Shown here: positions 19,126 to 28,174 of the stretch, piece after piece
Layout: every line of letters begins with the position of its first letter
How positions within the stretch are numbered: position 1 is the first letter of the stretch
Source: Acinetobacter vivianii
GTDB taxonomy: Bacteria; Pseudomonadota; Gammaproteobacteria; Pseudomonadales; Moraxellaceae
Assembly (NCBI RefSeq): GCF_014635885.1
Contig: NZ_BMDR01000003.1
Location: 186,001-250,000, forward strand
Direction: 5' to 3'
Length of the DNA: 64,000 nt
The notes under the pieces: model-generated
Database searches by the model: none
Told to the model about the DNA's origin: nothing
The model's input: the letters and a program-made list of their open reading frames with translations, nothing else
Made by a program: the position numbers and the translations under genes

Positions 19126-22100
19126 CTATCTTGAACGTTCATACCAGCGTTGAGGGATTAAACACATTTCACTACTGCCAGAAGAGATAACACCATTATT
19201 CGTCATCGCCCCACGGTTCCCTGTTGAAACACAGTAATTTTTATTGTTTTTCCCATCTCCTGGCCCAGGTCCACCATTACCACCTCCGCCACCACACTCT
19301 CCTAGGGTCGGATCACAGTCCTTAGCATCATCCACAATGGCAGTGTATTGGATTCCTGCCCCTAATGAACAGCCATCACCAGTACTACACGCAATACCTG
19401 AACCGGATACAACCGTCTTATCACATTGGCCATATGGCATACAGAACTGATTTAGGAAGCTTTCGCCTTTGACACCAGCACCACAGTCCCCAGATAAACC
19501 GGGTTTACTTCCATCAAATGTCGAGACAAATAGACGATTATTTAAAGCAATTGGTGTGGCAAAAACTTTGGCACTCTGTAGTTTGTTAGATTGGAAACGG
19601 TAAAACCATCCCTTCTTGGTATAAGGTGCAACAAGTGTCGTATTGTCATTTCGATTACTTGCTTTGACCTCCCCTAAATTTCCATCGCCTAAGTCTGCTA
19701 ATGTCACTGTAGTAGTTGAATAGCTATAACCAGAATTATATAAACCACGGGCAGCTACATCTTTATCATAAATATTATAGACAGCATCATAATCATAGCC
19801 GGAAGTGCCAACAGTATAATCCTTCAACGGCGTACTTCTGTTACCACTACCAATTGAAACGACTGCAAAAGTACTTCCCGCATAATCATAAATCGAAAAA
19901 GCTGGCATCTCATAGAAACGAGGGCTTGTACCCGTAGTTCCTGAAGCTTTGTGTAAATTCAACAATAAGCGAGGTGTCTTAGCAAAACTTGAGGCTGTAC
20001 TGGCTTTATTGTCTAAATCGATGCGGAATAATTGCCCACCTAAATCACCAAAATATAAATGATCGGCCAAGCCATCCCCATCACGGTCTTCAGTGCGAAT
20101 TTCACTGACCACACTATATTTCATCTCAGAAACTGGAACTTTGGTTACACCTGTAGATGCTGCTGTAGTATTTGCTCCTGCCCACCAGAGTAGTTTTCCG
20201 TTATCGGCATCAAACATATAAACACCGCCACCTTTTTTATTGGCTTGTTCATAGGTATCACTTTCATATCCACCATTAACTATTCGGTTACCGCTTGCAT
20301 CCAAGCCATCACCCTTCACCCCACCAGCATCATAACCACCACCCACAAACATTACACGCTTACGTTGGTTATTCCATTTAACCCATGCGATTGCTGGCTT
20401 TGACCAACTCTCTCCCATATCATCCAGTTCGTTATAAGTAGTCGCAGTTCCATCACTGCTATAAACTTTTTTATCGTCTGGCGAAATATGAAACTTCAAT
20501 TTAGGGTCATTTATATTTTGCAGATCTAAAGCATAATAGCTTCGCCCCCCCATACGTAAGCCACCATAAACAATTTGTTTACCTTTCTGATTAATTCCTT
20601 TACCAGAACCGACGGTTAAGTTACCCGAACCATCTATCACATACTCGGTATAAGCAGTCCAAGGTCCATCAATTCCATAATAAAGATTTGCCATACCACC
20701 AGTTGTCGTATCATATTTTTGGAAAGCTTGTTTTTGTTTCTCAATCATTTCATTAGGAACAAAGGAGAACTTCTCTTCACCCGTTTTAGCATCCACAACA
20801 TGTAATAAGCCTTGTGTCGTACCAAACAGCACATAATCCTCACGATTCTCAGAACCTATGACACCCTTCGTATACGTTACCTTCCCTTTGTTGGTTACCA
20901 ATAGAGGAGATGAATGCATGACTGCACCAATCTGGCGTAACTCAGGTGCAGCGCTAAGTGAAGTGGTCGTAATTGTATTCGGATTTGCCGCATCAACCCC
21001 ATAGCCTAAAAGCAACATCAGATAACCACGATTTGCATCATTTCGATAAGTTGCGTCAGTTAAATCAGCACTCGTCACACGTCGTAGACTTGAACCTGTA
21101 ATGAATGTAGCCGCAGTACCCGTCCCACTTGCAATACGATTGGTTAATAATTTACGGTTTTCGGTTGTTTCGCCTGCGGTGATTTTTAATTTAAGTTGTG
21201 ACCAAGCTCCTCCTCTGAGTGCAAACTTGGTACTTCCTGGGGTATTTTCATCCGCATCTTTAATTGCTTGTTCAGAGCTGACTGTCTTAGACCATAGATC
21301 GTAGTTATCAACGATTCGTCCTGTAGTATCCGTAATTTTATTACCGCTTTTATCTCTTAAAATTCCATTAATAACATTGTACTTTTTCAGGTTTCCTGCC
21401 CAAAGTTGATACGGCTTATCAGGTGTAGGCTGGAATTGAGGAAAATAAGCCTGTTTTTGTAGCACAGCTGGGTTCAAGCTATCTTTAGGAACGGTTGGGG
21501 ATCCCGTCGTTACAGCAGGAATATCTGTGCCGAGCTCGCCCAAGAATGCATTTACACTATCGACAACGTCTTGAGAACTATTACCAGAATACCAGCCACC
21601 TTCTCCAAGAATACCCCATTGTGCTGCTCTCTTTACATTGGTATTAATCGTTCCAAGAGCATCAATATTTTGTTGCTGGGTTTTTGCCTTGTCGTAAGAG
21701 GGAATACCGTTAAAGTCACTACCAAACCCAACAACTGCTGTTTTAAACTTTAATCCTACTGGATTTTTAGCTGGATCTAGTAAAGCAGCAGAAAGTTTAT
21801 TTAGACAATCGTAACTTGTATTATCGCAAGTAAAATTTTGGCCATTTAGACCTAATGCGCCTTGCATAAGAGGTAAAGAATCAGAATCCTGAGAAGGTTC
21901 ACCATCAGTTAAAACATATACACCTTGCCCACTACATTTTTTTATGTCATCTGTTTGTGTGAGTGAAGCAGGCATTTGGTATAAGGTTTTATCAGTATTT
22001 TTTGTATCGCTTGCAGAATAAGAAAAGCCTGAGTTACTGTTTGCAATATTTATTACGCCTGTATAGTCATAACAGGTTTGACTTCGATAGCTACTACTTG

Positions 22101-22953
22101 TCTTTCCACTAATTGTACAACTATAACTATTAATTGAGTCTCCTGAAGGTAAATTGCTTGATGTACTACTCCAAGAATTACATGCAGAATAACTTGCATT
22201 CCAAGCTGTACACACCTCAACTTTAGCATTCCAACTAAACAAAGACTTTTGCTCGTAATAACGATAATACGGCATATCAGAAACAGTTCTTTGTCGAGCC
22301 TCAGTCGTTTTCCCCATTAGGTAGGCAACGGTTTCAGCATAAGAACGGGCTGTAGGTGTATTGGTCCACGTATCAAACCCAGCAATAGTATCAATCAATA
22401 CCTGTCTTTGAGTTTTCGTACCAACCATCGCACCTAACTTTCTAGCAGGGACTAATACAGCACCTGAGTTTTGATAGTTTTTATTGCTGTCCACTGCTCC
22501 AAGTGTAGATAAACCTAATACTTTATCATCAGTAATACGAATAATACCCTTTGCACTATTTCCATAAAGCAAATCCATCATTCCATCTTTTAGGCGCGTG
22601 ATCCGATCATAATATTTTGTGCCATTACTTCCCAAGCACCAAGATCTCACATATTTAGGACCACCAGAAATCGGTTGCTCTGTTGCCTGACTACGACCTC
22701 GATCCGAAACCCCACTCGGCAAATCACATCCATAGCCACTAGTATTACCATTATATCGGCTCATACTGCCCGAAATATCCAGCATGAACATCAAGGAAAT
22801 CTCACCCGACTTAGCTTCCTGATAAATATCAATATCGCTGGCTTGAGTAACACTGGTGCTCACCACTCCCGTAAACAACCCTGCAATACTCATGGCGAGT
22901 AATTTTTGACGATAAAATGTGGTTTTACGATTCTGTTTCATATTTTTATTCAT
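19126..22953 (-). CDS. pilY1: PilY1/ComC-type pilus tip adhesin, copy B
   Basis: 1275-residue tip protein. Signal segment at about residues 17-38. The VWA-like domain opens with LMFMLDISGSMSRY, a full DxSxS metal site. The C-terminal propeller has [34 protein letters not shown] and the calcium loop DRDGDGLAD. A Gly/Pro-rich linker (about 1220-1235) with several Cys residues precedes the terminal WYER. It is shorter than copy A because the Leu/Gly-rich inserts are absent and looks closer to the standard PilY1. Likely role: tip adhesion, pilus biogenesis and DNA uptake. Confidence 0.93.
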   Translation of the reverse strand: MNKNMKQNRKTTFYRQKLLAMSIAGLFTGVVSTSVTQASDIDIYQEAKSGEISLMFMLDISGSMSRYNGNTSGYGCDLPSGVSDRGRSQATEQPISGGPKYVRSWCLGSNGTKYYDRITRLKDGMMDLLYGNSAKGIIRITDDKVLGLSTLGAVDSNKNYQNSGAVLVPARKLGAMVGTKTQRQVLIDTIAGFDTWTNTPTARSYAETVAYLMGKTTEARQRTVSDMPYYRYYEQKSLFSWNAKVEVCTAWNASYSACNSWSSTSSNLPSGDSINSYSCTISGKTSSSYRSQTCYDYTGVINIANSNSGFSYSASDTKNTDKTLYQMPASLTQTDDIKKCSGQGVYVLTDGEPSQDSDSLPLMQGALGLNGQNFTCDNTSYDCLNKLSAALLDPAKNPVGLKFKTAVVGFGSDFNGIPSYDKAKTQQQNIDALGTINTNVKRAAQWGILGEGGWYSGNSSQDVVDSVNAFLGELGTDIPAVTTGSPTVPKDSLNPAVLQKQAYFPQFQPTPDKPYQLWAGNLKKYNVINGILRDKSGNKITDTTGRIVDNYDLWSKTVSSEQAIKDADENTPGSTKFALRGGAWSQLKLKITAGETTENRKLLTNRIASGTGTAATFITGSSLRRVTSADLTDATYRNDANRGYLMLLLGYGVDAANPNTITTTSLSAAPELRQIGAVMHSSPLLVTNKGKVTYTKGVIGSENREDYVLFGTTQGLLHVVDAKTGEEKFSFVPNEMIEKQKQAFQKYDTTTGGMANLYYGIDGPWTAYTEYVIDGSGNLTVGSGKGINQKGKQIVYGGLRMGGRSYYALDLQNINDPKLKFHISPDDKKVYSSDGTATTYNELDDMGESWSKPAIAWVKWNNQRKRVMFVGGGYDAGGVKGDGLDASGNRIVNGGYESDTYEQANKKGGGVYMFDADNGKLLWWAGANTTAASTGVTKVPVSEMKYSVVSEIRTEDRDGDGLADHLYFGDLGGQLFRIDLDNKASTASSFAKTPRLLLNLHKASGTTGTSPRFYEMPAFSIYDYAGSTFAVVSIGSGNRSTPLKDYTVGTSGYDYDAVYNIYDKDVAARGLYNSGYSYSTTTVTLADLGDGNLGEVKASNRNDNTTLVAPYTKKGWFYRFQSNKLQSAKVFATPIALNNRLFVSTFDGSKPGLSGDCGAGVKGESFLNQFCMPYGQCDKTVVSGSGIACSTGDGCSLGAGIQYTAIVDDAKDCDPTLGECGGGGGNGGPGPGDGKNNKNYCVSTGNRGAMTNNGVISSGSSEMCLIPQRWYERSR

Positions 22954-22970
22954 CTATATTTACCCCCCAT

Positions 22971-23759
22971 TTAAGAGAAATTCTGAGTAATGTTGTATTC
23001 ACTCACTTGCGTTGTGAAAGGCACATTTAAACTGGTTAGACATTCCGTAACGTTTTTCAAAGGATTATCTTTTACCGCTACTGCATTTTCATCAATTACA
23101 GGTGCAGTGGTTCCATCTGGAATAGTGACTTCACTCATATGCGACTGTAAGCATGTATTAAGCTCTGAACGATCAACATTGGTTAAACTTGGCATAAGCG
23201 AAACAGCAAAAACTTTGACTAGTTTTGCTTCCTCAATTTGTCCTGTTTTGGGATCGTGCCCTCGTGGACGACCGTAGAAAGGATCATTCTGAGTTACGGT
23301 TGAAAACTTTACTGCAACTTGGGTCATGACTGTTTTACGGCCGCTGGTGAACCAGTTCCCACTCGTATCAACCGCATCACAATAACCATCTGATCCCAAA
23401 CTGTTGTTTGTAGGTTTCTTTGCTCCATCTTCCCAAATCATCAAACTTGCACGATTCAAATCAAAGAAACTGGTCTGATCGCCACGAAAACAAAATACAA
23501 GTTCCTTATTCTTATCACTTGCACCGCTGATATAACCAAACATCCCATTGGCACCTAAGCTTTGAATCAGTTGATCTGCCTCTTCGATATTAAAAAAAGA
23601 TGCATCGGAGTTCTGCATGACCAATTGCGACACCTGACTATTGGTTGCAATATTCAGCCCCACCATACTTTGGCGAATCGCAAGTGTTCCTATCACGGTA
23701 ATGGCTAATAAAAAGATCAACACAACAATTAAGGTTGCGCCAGTTTGATTCTGCCTCAT
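22971..23759 (-). CDS. pilX: Type IV minor pilin PilX, copy B
   Basis: 262-residue PilX. Leader MRQNQTG| then ATLIVVLIFLLAITVIGTLAIRQS; position 5 is Val, not Glu. NSDASFFNIEEADQL and ELVFCFRGD parallel copy A. The start overlaps the pilW stop by four bases and the gene ends 17 bases before pilY1. Confidence 0.88.
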   Translation of the reverse strand: MRQNQTGATLIVVLIFLLAITVIGTLAIRQSMVGLNIATNSQVSQLVMQNSDASFFNIEEADQLIQSLGANGMFGYISGASDKNKELVFCFRGDQTSFFDLNRASLMIWEDGAKKPTNNSLGSDGYCDAVDTSGNWFTSGRKTVMTQVAVKFSTVTQNDPFYGRPRGHDPKTGQIEEAKLVKVFAVSLMPSLTNVDRSELNTCLQSHMSEVTIPDGTTAPVIDENAVAVKDNPLKNVTECLTSLNVPFTTQVSEYNITQNFS

Positions 23760-24814
23760 AGTCCACGCTCCCCAATAACGTTACGTAAAGCAATTGTTTG
23801 CGCTACGACCTGTCTTATGTATTTAGGACTATCTGCTTTTGTTTTTTTAACTGTGACCTCTTGATCTAATACCCTAAAAGTCTGGTCATCATTAATACTA
23901 TTCTCTTTATTAACAGCTTGAGCCGAGCGCGCCAATATACCGATTTGTACCGCTACAATGCGAGGACGTGGAGAAGCTAAAGTCATATAATCATTGAAGG
24001 TAATATAGCGTCGGCTAGCTGCGGGTGCTGTCACACTATCATCTTGAATGTTGAGTAGGACCCTAAAATGATCAACCCGTTTCATAATGATTTCACCTGC
24101 ACCACCATATCCCGTAATAGCCATAGCTGGTAATGGATCTGTAGGGTTGACTGGTTTTGCGGCCTCAACTGGATAATGTCCAGCATCACAAGCTAAAGCT
24201 AGAGACTGATTTGGCTCATTCCCATTCTTATTATTGTCGACTCTTAGGAAATAGCGTTGAACGATAACTTGCTGTCCAAATTCACCACCTTTAGCTGGTT
24301 GGGTCACAGGAAAATTTAGGGCATTCCCCTCACAATCGTATCCCCCATTCCAGATTGTCCCTGCTGGATTCAGAACATACTGCGGCACATATTGAATCAC
24401 CAATTGATCACTTAAAACATCAGTACCTTTAATCTGTACATTCGAGGGAGCTATACCACTTGCAGACAGAAATTTAGCTGCGACATTACTTCCTTCAACC
24501 TGATGAAAGATATTACTTAATGCCGTACCTTGCGCATCCTTCTGGGCATTTGTTGAAGAGGTTAGAACGATTCCTCCATAAGCCGTCTGATCATTAATCA
24601 CTGCTTTAAAATTATTTAGATTCGCCAACCGAATATCTTGGGTTAAATAGTTCAAACCGAAATTGGCATTATCCTGTATATCGGCTACCCCCTGTTGCAT
24701 CGATAAACTTTTTTGACCTGCTAAAAATAACAGGACCGCAGCAGCCGTAATAATCAAACCTAGCGTTAAAGAGAGCATTAATTCAATTAATGTGAAACCT
24801 GCTTGTTTTATCAT
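23756..24814 (-). CDS. pilW: Type IV minor pilin PilW, copy B
   Basis: 352-residue minor pilin, short leader MIKQAG| then FTLIELMLSLTLGLIITAAAVLLF. VADIQDNANFGLNYLTQDIRLANL and the late RQVVAQTIALRNVIG match copy A. ATG 24814 is one base after the pilV stop. Confidence 0.9.
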   Translation of the reverse strand: MIKQAGFTLIELMLSLTLGLIITAAAVLLFLAGQKSLSMQQGVADIQDNANFGLNYLTQDIRLANLNNFKAVINDQTAYGGIVLTSSTNAQKDAQGTALSNIFHQVEGSNVAAKFLSASGIAPSNVQIKGTDVLSDQLVIQYVPQYVLNPAGTIWNGGYDCEGNALNFPVTQPAKGGEFGQQVIVQRYFLRVDNNKNGNEPNQSLALACDAGHYPVEAAKPVNPTDPLPAMAITGYGGAGEIIMKRVDHFRVLLNIQDDSVTAPAASRRYITFNDYMTLASPRPRIVAVQIGILARSAQAVNKENSINDDQTFRVLDQEVTVKKTKADSPKYIRQVVAQTIALRNVIGERGL

Positions 24815-24815
24815 T

Positions 24816-25319
24816 TTAATAGGTCTCCATAATCACACAGGTTGAGACTGGGTTATAAGCATTCCCATTCGTACAATCTCCTACTCCTGTCCCATCCGTT
24901 GCACTTGAATCCCCCCAAGCAACATAAATACATTGACGATTACTGGTATTTTGACAGTCCATAATATTCATGGTCATACCTAAAGAAGCAGCTCTTGTGG
25001 CAACCTGTGCGATATCAAAATCAGCTAACTCTTTATCTGTACATACTGTTGTACCAATGCATTCTTTTGCTGATGTTTTCTGTTTCTTAGAATCAGACAG
25101 TTCTTCCTGATATACACTAAATGAATTGCGATTGACCCGAATCCGCTCAGCTAAATCCCGAGCAAGCGTTATGGCCTGTACACGAGAAGTACTTTCAGCA
25201 CTTGCCTCTAATGAGCGATACTGCAATGTCACAAAACCTAATACCCCAATGGCAAGTACTAATAGCGCAACCAAAATTTCAACAAGACCAACACCACGTT
25301 GATGATTTAAGCGTTTCAT
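24816..25319 (-). CDS. pilV: Type IV minor pilin PilV, copy B
   Basis: Leader MKRLNHQRG| followed by VGLVEILVALLVLAIGVLGF; 167 residues from ATG 25319, which overlaps the fimU stop as TAATG with GGGG seven bases upstream. An ATG two codons earlier (25325) is possible. QCIYVAWGD and terminal VIMETY match copy A. Confidence 0.9.
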   Translation of the reverse strand: MKRLNHQRGVGLVEILVALLVLAIGVLGFVTLQYRSLEASAESTSRVQAITLARDLAERIRVNRNSFSVYQEELSDSKKQKTSAKECIGTTVCTDKELADFDIAQVATRAASLGMTMNIMDCQNTSNRQCIYVAWGDSSATDGTGVGDCTNGNAYNPVSTCVIMETY

Positions 25320-25801
25320 TAACATGCCCCATCTGTTGTTTGCTGAATGGTTCCCATACGTGAAACACTGACAGTTTTTGACTTGTCACCAGAACTTTTA
25401 TTGCAGATTTCAATACTTGTATCGCTATTTACAGGAATGCATTTTGCAGGTGTACTACCATCTAAAGCACAAACCCCACCCGTCAAATTAAAGTAAACAG
25501 AAGTGTTAGAACCAGACTTTAAAACTGCTTTACCCACTGGCATCCAATTGAATTGAGAATCCGTATTTGCACTTGGTGTAGATGTAGAATCTGATTTTAA
25601 GGAAACCTCTACTTCTCTTCTTTCCTGTACAGCTTTTGCTCTTGCTTGATTTAAAGTCAGGATTAATTCTTGTGTACTTTTATTAAAGTTCTGGGCCAGC
25701 ATCATATTGTTAAATACCGGCACAGCCATCATCGCAATCACAGCCAACACCGCAATTGTCACCATCAATTCAATTAAGGTGAATCCCCGAGTTTTCCCCA
25801 T
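25319..25801 (-). CDS. fimU: Type IV minor pilin, FimU/GspH family, copy B
   Basis: 160-residue GspH/FimT-type pilin, first gene of cluster B. Very short leader MGKTRG| followed by FTLIELMVTIAVLAVIAMMAVP; the helix then reads LNQARAKAVQERREVEV as usual for FimU. The second half has Cys residues at GVCALD, AKCIPV and EICNKS and ends in Cys. Its promoter must lie in the 90 bases before the ispH terminator. Confidence 0.88.
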   Translation of the reverse strand: MGKTRGFTLIELMVTIAVLAVIAMMAVPVFNNMMLAQNFNKSTQELILTLNQARAKAVQERREVEVSLKSDSTSTPSANTDSQFNWMPVGKAVLKSGSNTSVYFNLTGGVCALDGSTPAKCIPVNSDTSIEICNKSSGDKSKTVSVSRMGTIQQTTDGAC

Positions 25802-25837
25802 TTCCCCAGCACCTAATTTTTAAAAATTCACTACTCT

Positions 25838-25865
25838 ATCTTAATTTTTATTTTTACAGAACCAA
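25838..25865 (-). promoter_or_regulatory. Candidate promoter of pilus cluster B
   Basis: On the minus strand TTGGTT (25860-25865) and TAAGAT (25838-25843) are separated by 16 bases, about 37 bases before fimU copy B. Both boxes match the sigma-70 consensus only partly. Confidence 0.3.
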
Positions 25866-25889
25866 TACAAAGCAGATAAGCAGCAAAAA

Positions 25890-25917
25890 AAACGGATGGA
25901 GTGTCATCCATCCGTTT
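25890..25917 (-). terminator. Terminator after ispH
   Basis: Eleven-base perfect stem AAACGGATGGA/TCCATCCGTTT with a six-base loop and a following U-run on the minus strand, 25 bases after the ispH stop. Confidence 0.92.
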
Positions 25918-25941
25918 CCAGTTCACATTTTTCTAATAAAA

Positions 25942-26892
25942 TTAGGCTTGTATCACCTGTATACGCAACTCTTTTGGTAGACTAAAAGTGATATTTTCCT
26001 CACGTCCTTGTAACTCTTTTGGTGGTGTTGCACCCCAATCTTGTAAACGTTGGATCACTTGTTTAATTAAAATTTCAGGTGCAGATGCACCCGCAGTCAC
26101 ACCAATTTTACTATCCGATTTAAACCAGTCTTTTTGCAGTTGATCTGCATTATCGACCAGATAAGCAGATTTACCCATACGCTCAGCCAATTCGCGTAAA
26201 CGGTTTGAGTTGGAGGAGTTTGGCGAACCGACCACTAACACCACATCACACTGCTCAGCAAGATCACGTACTGCATCCTGACGGTTTTGCGTGGCGTAGC
26301 AAATATCATCTTTACGCGGGCCTTGAATTTGTGGAAATTTCGCCCGTAACGCATCAATCACTTTCGCCGTATCATCAATTGAAAGCGTGGTTTGAGTAAC
26401 AAAAGCCACTTTATCTGGATGATTAACCGTTAAAGCTTCAACATCTTCTTCGTCTTCGACTAGATAGATTGCGCCACCTTTGGTTTTATCATACTGGCCC
26501 ATTGTGCCTTCAACTTCTGGATGGCCTTCATGCCCAATCAGAATCGCTTCAGTTCCTTCACGTGCATATTTAGTCACTTCGATATGCACTTTGGTGACCA
26601 ACGGACAGGTTGCATCAAATACTTTTAAACCACGGCGATCAGCTTCTTGCTGTACCGCTTTAGATACACCATGCGCACTAAAAATCACAATAGAATCATC
26701 AGGAACCTGATCTAGCTCATCAACAAAAACGGCGCCACGCTGACGTAAGTCATCGACTACAAATTTGTTGTGTACCACTTCATGACGGACATAAATTGGC
26801 GGATTAAAACATTCCAATGCCCGATTGACGATTGCTATAGCACGGTCAACACCAGCACAAAAGCCTCGTGGATTGGCCAACACGATTTCCAT
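25942..26892 (-). CDS. ispH: 4-hydroxy-3-methylbut-2-enyl diphosphate reductase IspH
   Basis: IspH is the last enzyme of the MEP isoprenoid pathway, an iron-sulfur enzyme making IPP and DMAPP. The 316-residue protein starts [19 protein letters not shown]; Cys12 and the Cys residues in DATCPLVTK and [11 protein letters not shown] are the cluster ligands. [14 protein letters not shown] and SSNSNRL are also conserved. ATG 26892 has GAGAGG upstream; the frame extends six codons further without homology. Divergent from gmk. Confidence 0.97.
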   Translation of the reverse strand: MEIVLANPRGFCAGVDRAIAIVNRALECFNPPIYVRHEVVHNKFVVDDLRQRGAVFVDELDQVPDDSIVIFSAHGVSKAVQQEADRRGLKVFDATCPLVTKVHIEVTKYAREGTEAILIGHEGHPEVEGTMGQYDKTKGGAIYLVEDEEDVEALTVNHPDKVAFVTQTTLSIDDTAKVIDALRAKFPQIQGPRKDDICYATQNRQDAVRDLAEQCDVVLVVGSPNSSNSNRLRELAERMGKSAYLVDNADQLQKDWFKSDSKIGVTAGASAPEILIKQVIQRLQDWGATPPKELQGREENITFSLPKELRIQVIQA

Positions 26893-26995
26893 AACAACCT
26901 CTCTGATCAACTGAATTTTTACGCCAAACTATTTCGTTTAATGGCACGCTACACTACAATAGCCAAGATATTTTATCATATTCAGGAAAAATATC

Positions 26996-27619
26996 ATGTC
27001 GGGTCTCTTGTTTGTCGTTTCTGCAGCCTCAGGAACGGGCAAAACATCTTTGGTCAAAGCCCTACTCGATCGAGTCAGCAACCTACACGTTTCTGTCTCA
27101 CATACTACACGCGGTCAGCGTCCTGGTGAACTTGATGGTGTTCACTATCATTTTACCAGTAAAGAAAGTTTTTTAGCACAAGTCGATGAAGGTGGTTTCA
27201 TCGAATACGCAGAAGTATTTGGAAACTATTACGGTACTTCGCAAGCCAAAGTAAAAGAACAACTCCAGCAAGGTCACGATGTTTTACTTGAAATTGACTG
27301 GCAAGGTGCTGAACAGGTTCGTCGACTTTTTCCTGAATCAAAACAGATCTTTATTCTCCCTCCAACCCAGTATGACTTAAGACAGCGCCTATCGAATCGC
27401 GGTACAGATTCTGTCGACGTGATCGAGCATCGCTTGAGTTGTGCCGTGGAAGATATGCGTCATTTTGCCAGTTTTGACTATGTCATTATCAATGATGATT
27501 TCAACAAGGCAGTGCATGACCTAGAAGCCATTATTACAGCAAACCGTTTGGTGACCTTGCAACAAAGCAACCGCCACCAGCAATTAATTGAAAACTTGAT
27601 CACCCTTAATCGCGAATAA
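26996..27619 (+). CDS. gmk: Guanylate kinase
   Basis: Phosphorylates GMP to GDP. 207 residues with P-loop SAASGTGKTSL near the start, GMP-binding SHTTRGQRPGELDGVHYHF and LLEIDWQGAEQVR. AGGAAA precedes the ATG. Divergent from ispH (103-base gap) and followed by rpoZ and spoT, the common gmk-rpoZ-spoT order linking GTP supply, RNA polymerase and (p)ppGpp. Confidence 0.97.
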   Translation: MSGLLFVVSAASGTGKTSLVKALLDRVSNLHVSVSHTTRGQRPGELDGVHYHFTSKESFLAQVDEGGFIEYAEVFGNYYGTSQAKVKEQLQQGHDVLLEIDWQGAEQVRRLFPESKQIFILPPTQYDLRQRLSNRGTDSVDVIEHRLSCAVEDMRHFASFDYVIINDDFNKAVHDLEAIITANRLVTLQQSNRHQQLIENLITLNRE

Positions 27620-27621
27620 CT

Positions 27622-27654
27622 TGAGTCTTGTATAAAAGCCTTTTATACTACTCA
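27622..27654. other. Hairpin between gmk and rpoZ
   Basis: GTATAAAA/TTTTATAC with loop GCC, extended by TGAGT/ACTCA after a small internal bulge. It spans about half of the 69-base gap. No long U-run follows, so it is more likely a processing or stability element, or a weak attenuator. Confidence 0.6.
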
Positions 27655-27688
27655 GTCTTTCAAATGTGATGTTCAGACGAGACAACTT

Positions 27689-27967
27689 ATGGCACGTGTA
27701 ACCGTTGAAGATTGTTTAGACCATGTAGATAACCGCTTCGAGTTGGTACTGGTAGCGAGTAAACGTGCACGTCAATTGGCACGTCAAGGTATGGAACCAA
27801 CTGTAGAGTGGGATAATGACAAACCAACAGTGGTTGCATTACGCGAGATCGCAGTGGGTCATGTCACTAAAGAAATTTTAAAACAACGCGACCAAGACTA
27901 CCAAACATCAAATCTTGATATGGTATTGTCAACAAATTCATTAAACTTAGAAGGTTTCACTTTCTAA
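27689..27967 (+). CDS. rpoZ: RNA polymerase omega subunit
   Basis: 92-residue omega subunit. [30 protein letters not shown] is the family N-terminus, followed by [16 protein letters not shown]. It aids RNA polymerase assembly and forms part of the (p)ppGpp site 1, which fits its place before spoT. Confidence 0.97.
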   Translation: MARVTVEDCLDHVDNRFELVLVASKRARQLARQGMEPTVEWDNDKPTVVALREIAVGHVTKEILKQRDQDYQTSNLDMVLSTNSLNLEGFTF

Positions 27968-27985
27968 ATCGAATTTGCTTTGCTG

Positions 27986-28017
27986 AAAAGCCCATTGTGA
28001 AGACACTGGGCTTTTTT
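27986..28017 (+). terminator. Terminator after rpoZ
   Basis: AAAAGCCCA pairs with TGGGCTTTT around a 12-base loop and runs into a T-tract, 18 bases after the rpoZ stop. It implies a separate promoter or partial read-through for spoT. Confidence 0.85.
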
Positions 28018-28038
28018 GTTTGTTGTAAAATTCAGCGT

Positions 28039-28059
28039 TATATTGGTAAAAACAATATA
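28039..28059. promoter_or_regulatory. Inverted repeat upstream of spoT
   Basis: TATATTG-N7-CAATATA, perfect, 115 bases before the spoT start. A TTGACA lies downstream at 28101-28106 with only a poor -10 (TTCATT at 28125-28130 region). The repeat could be an operator; no regulator is known to me. Confidence 0.3.
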
Positions 28060-28174
28060 CTTCATTGAAAAAATTTACGAGTTTTTATAATGAACAAATT
28101 GACAAGCTTTGCAATTTGCTTTTCATTAGAAGATAAGCTTATTCATTACTGAATTCATGTTAAAAAGGTGTTAT

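Noticed and set aside
19255..19310. Short Gly/Pro-rich repeat in pilY1 copy B
   Set aside because: It is an in-frame flexible linker between Cys-containing segments, not a mobile or tandem repeat of note.
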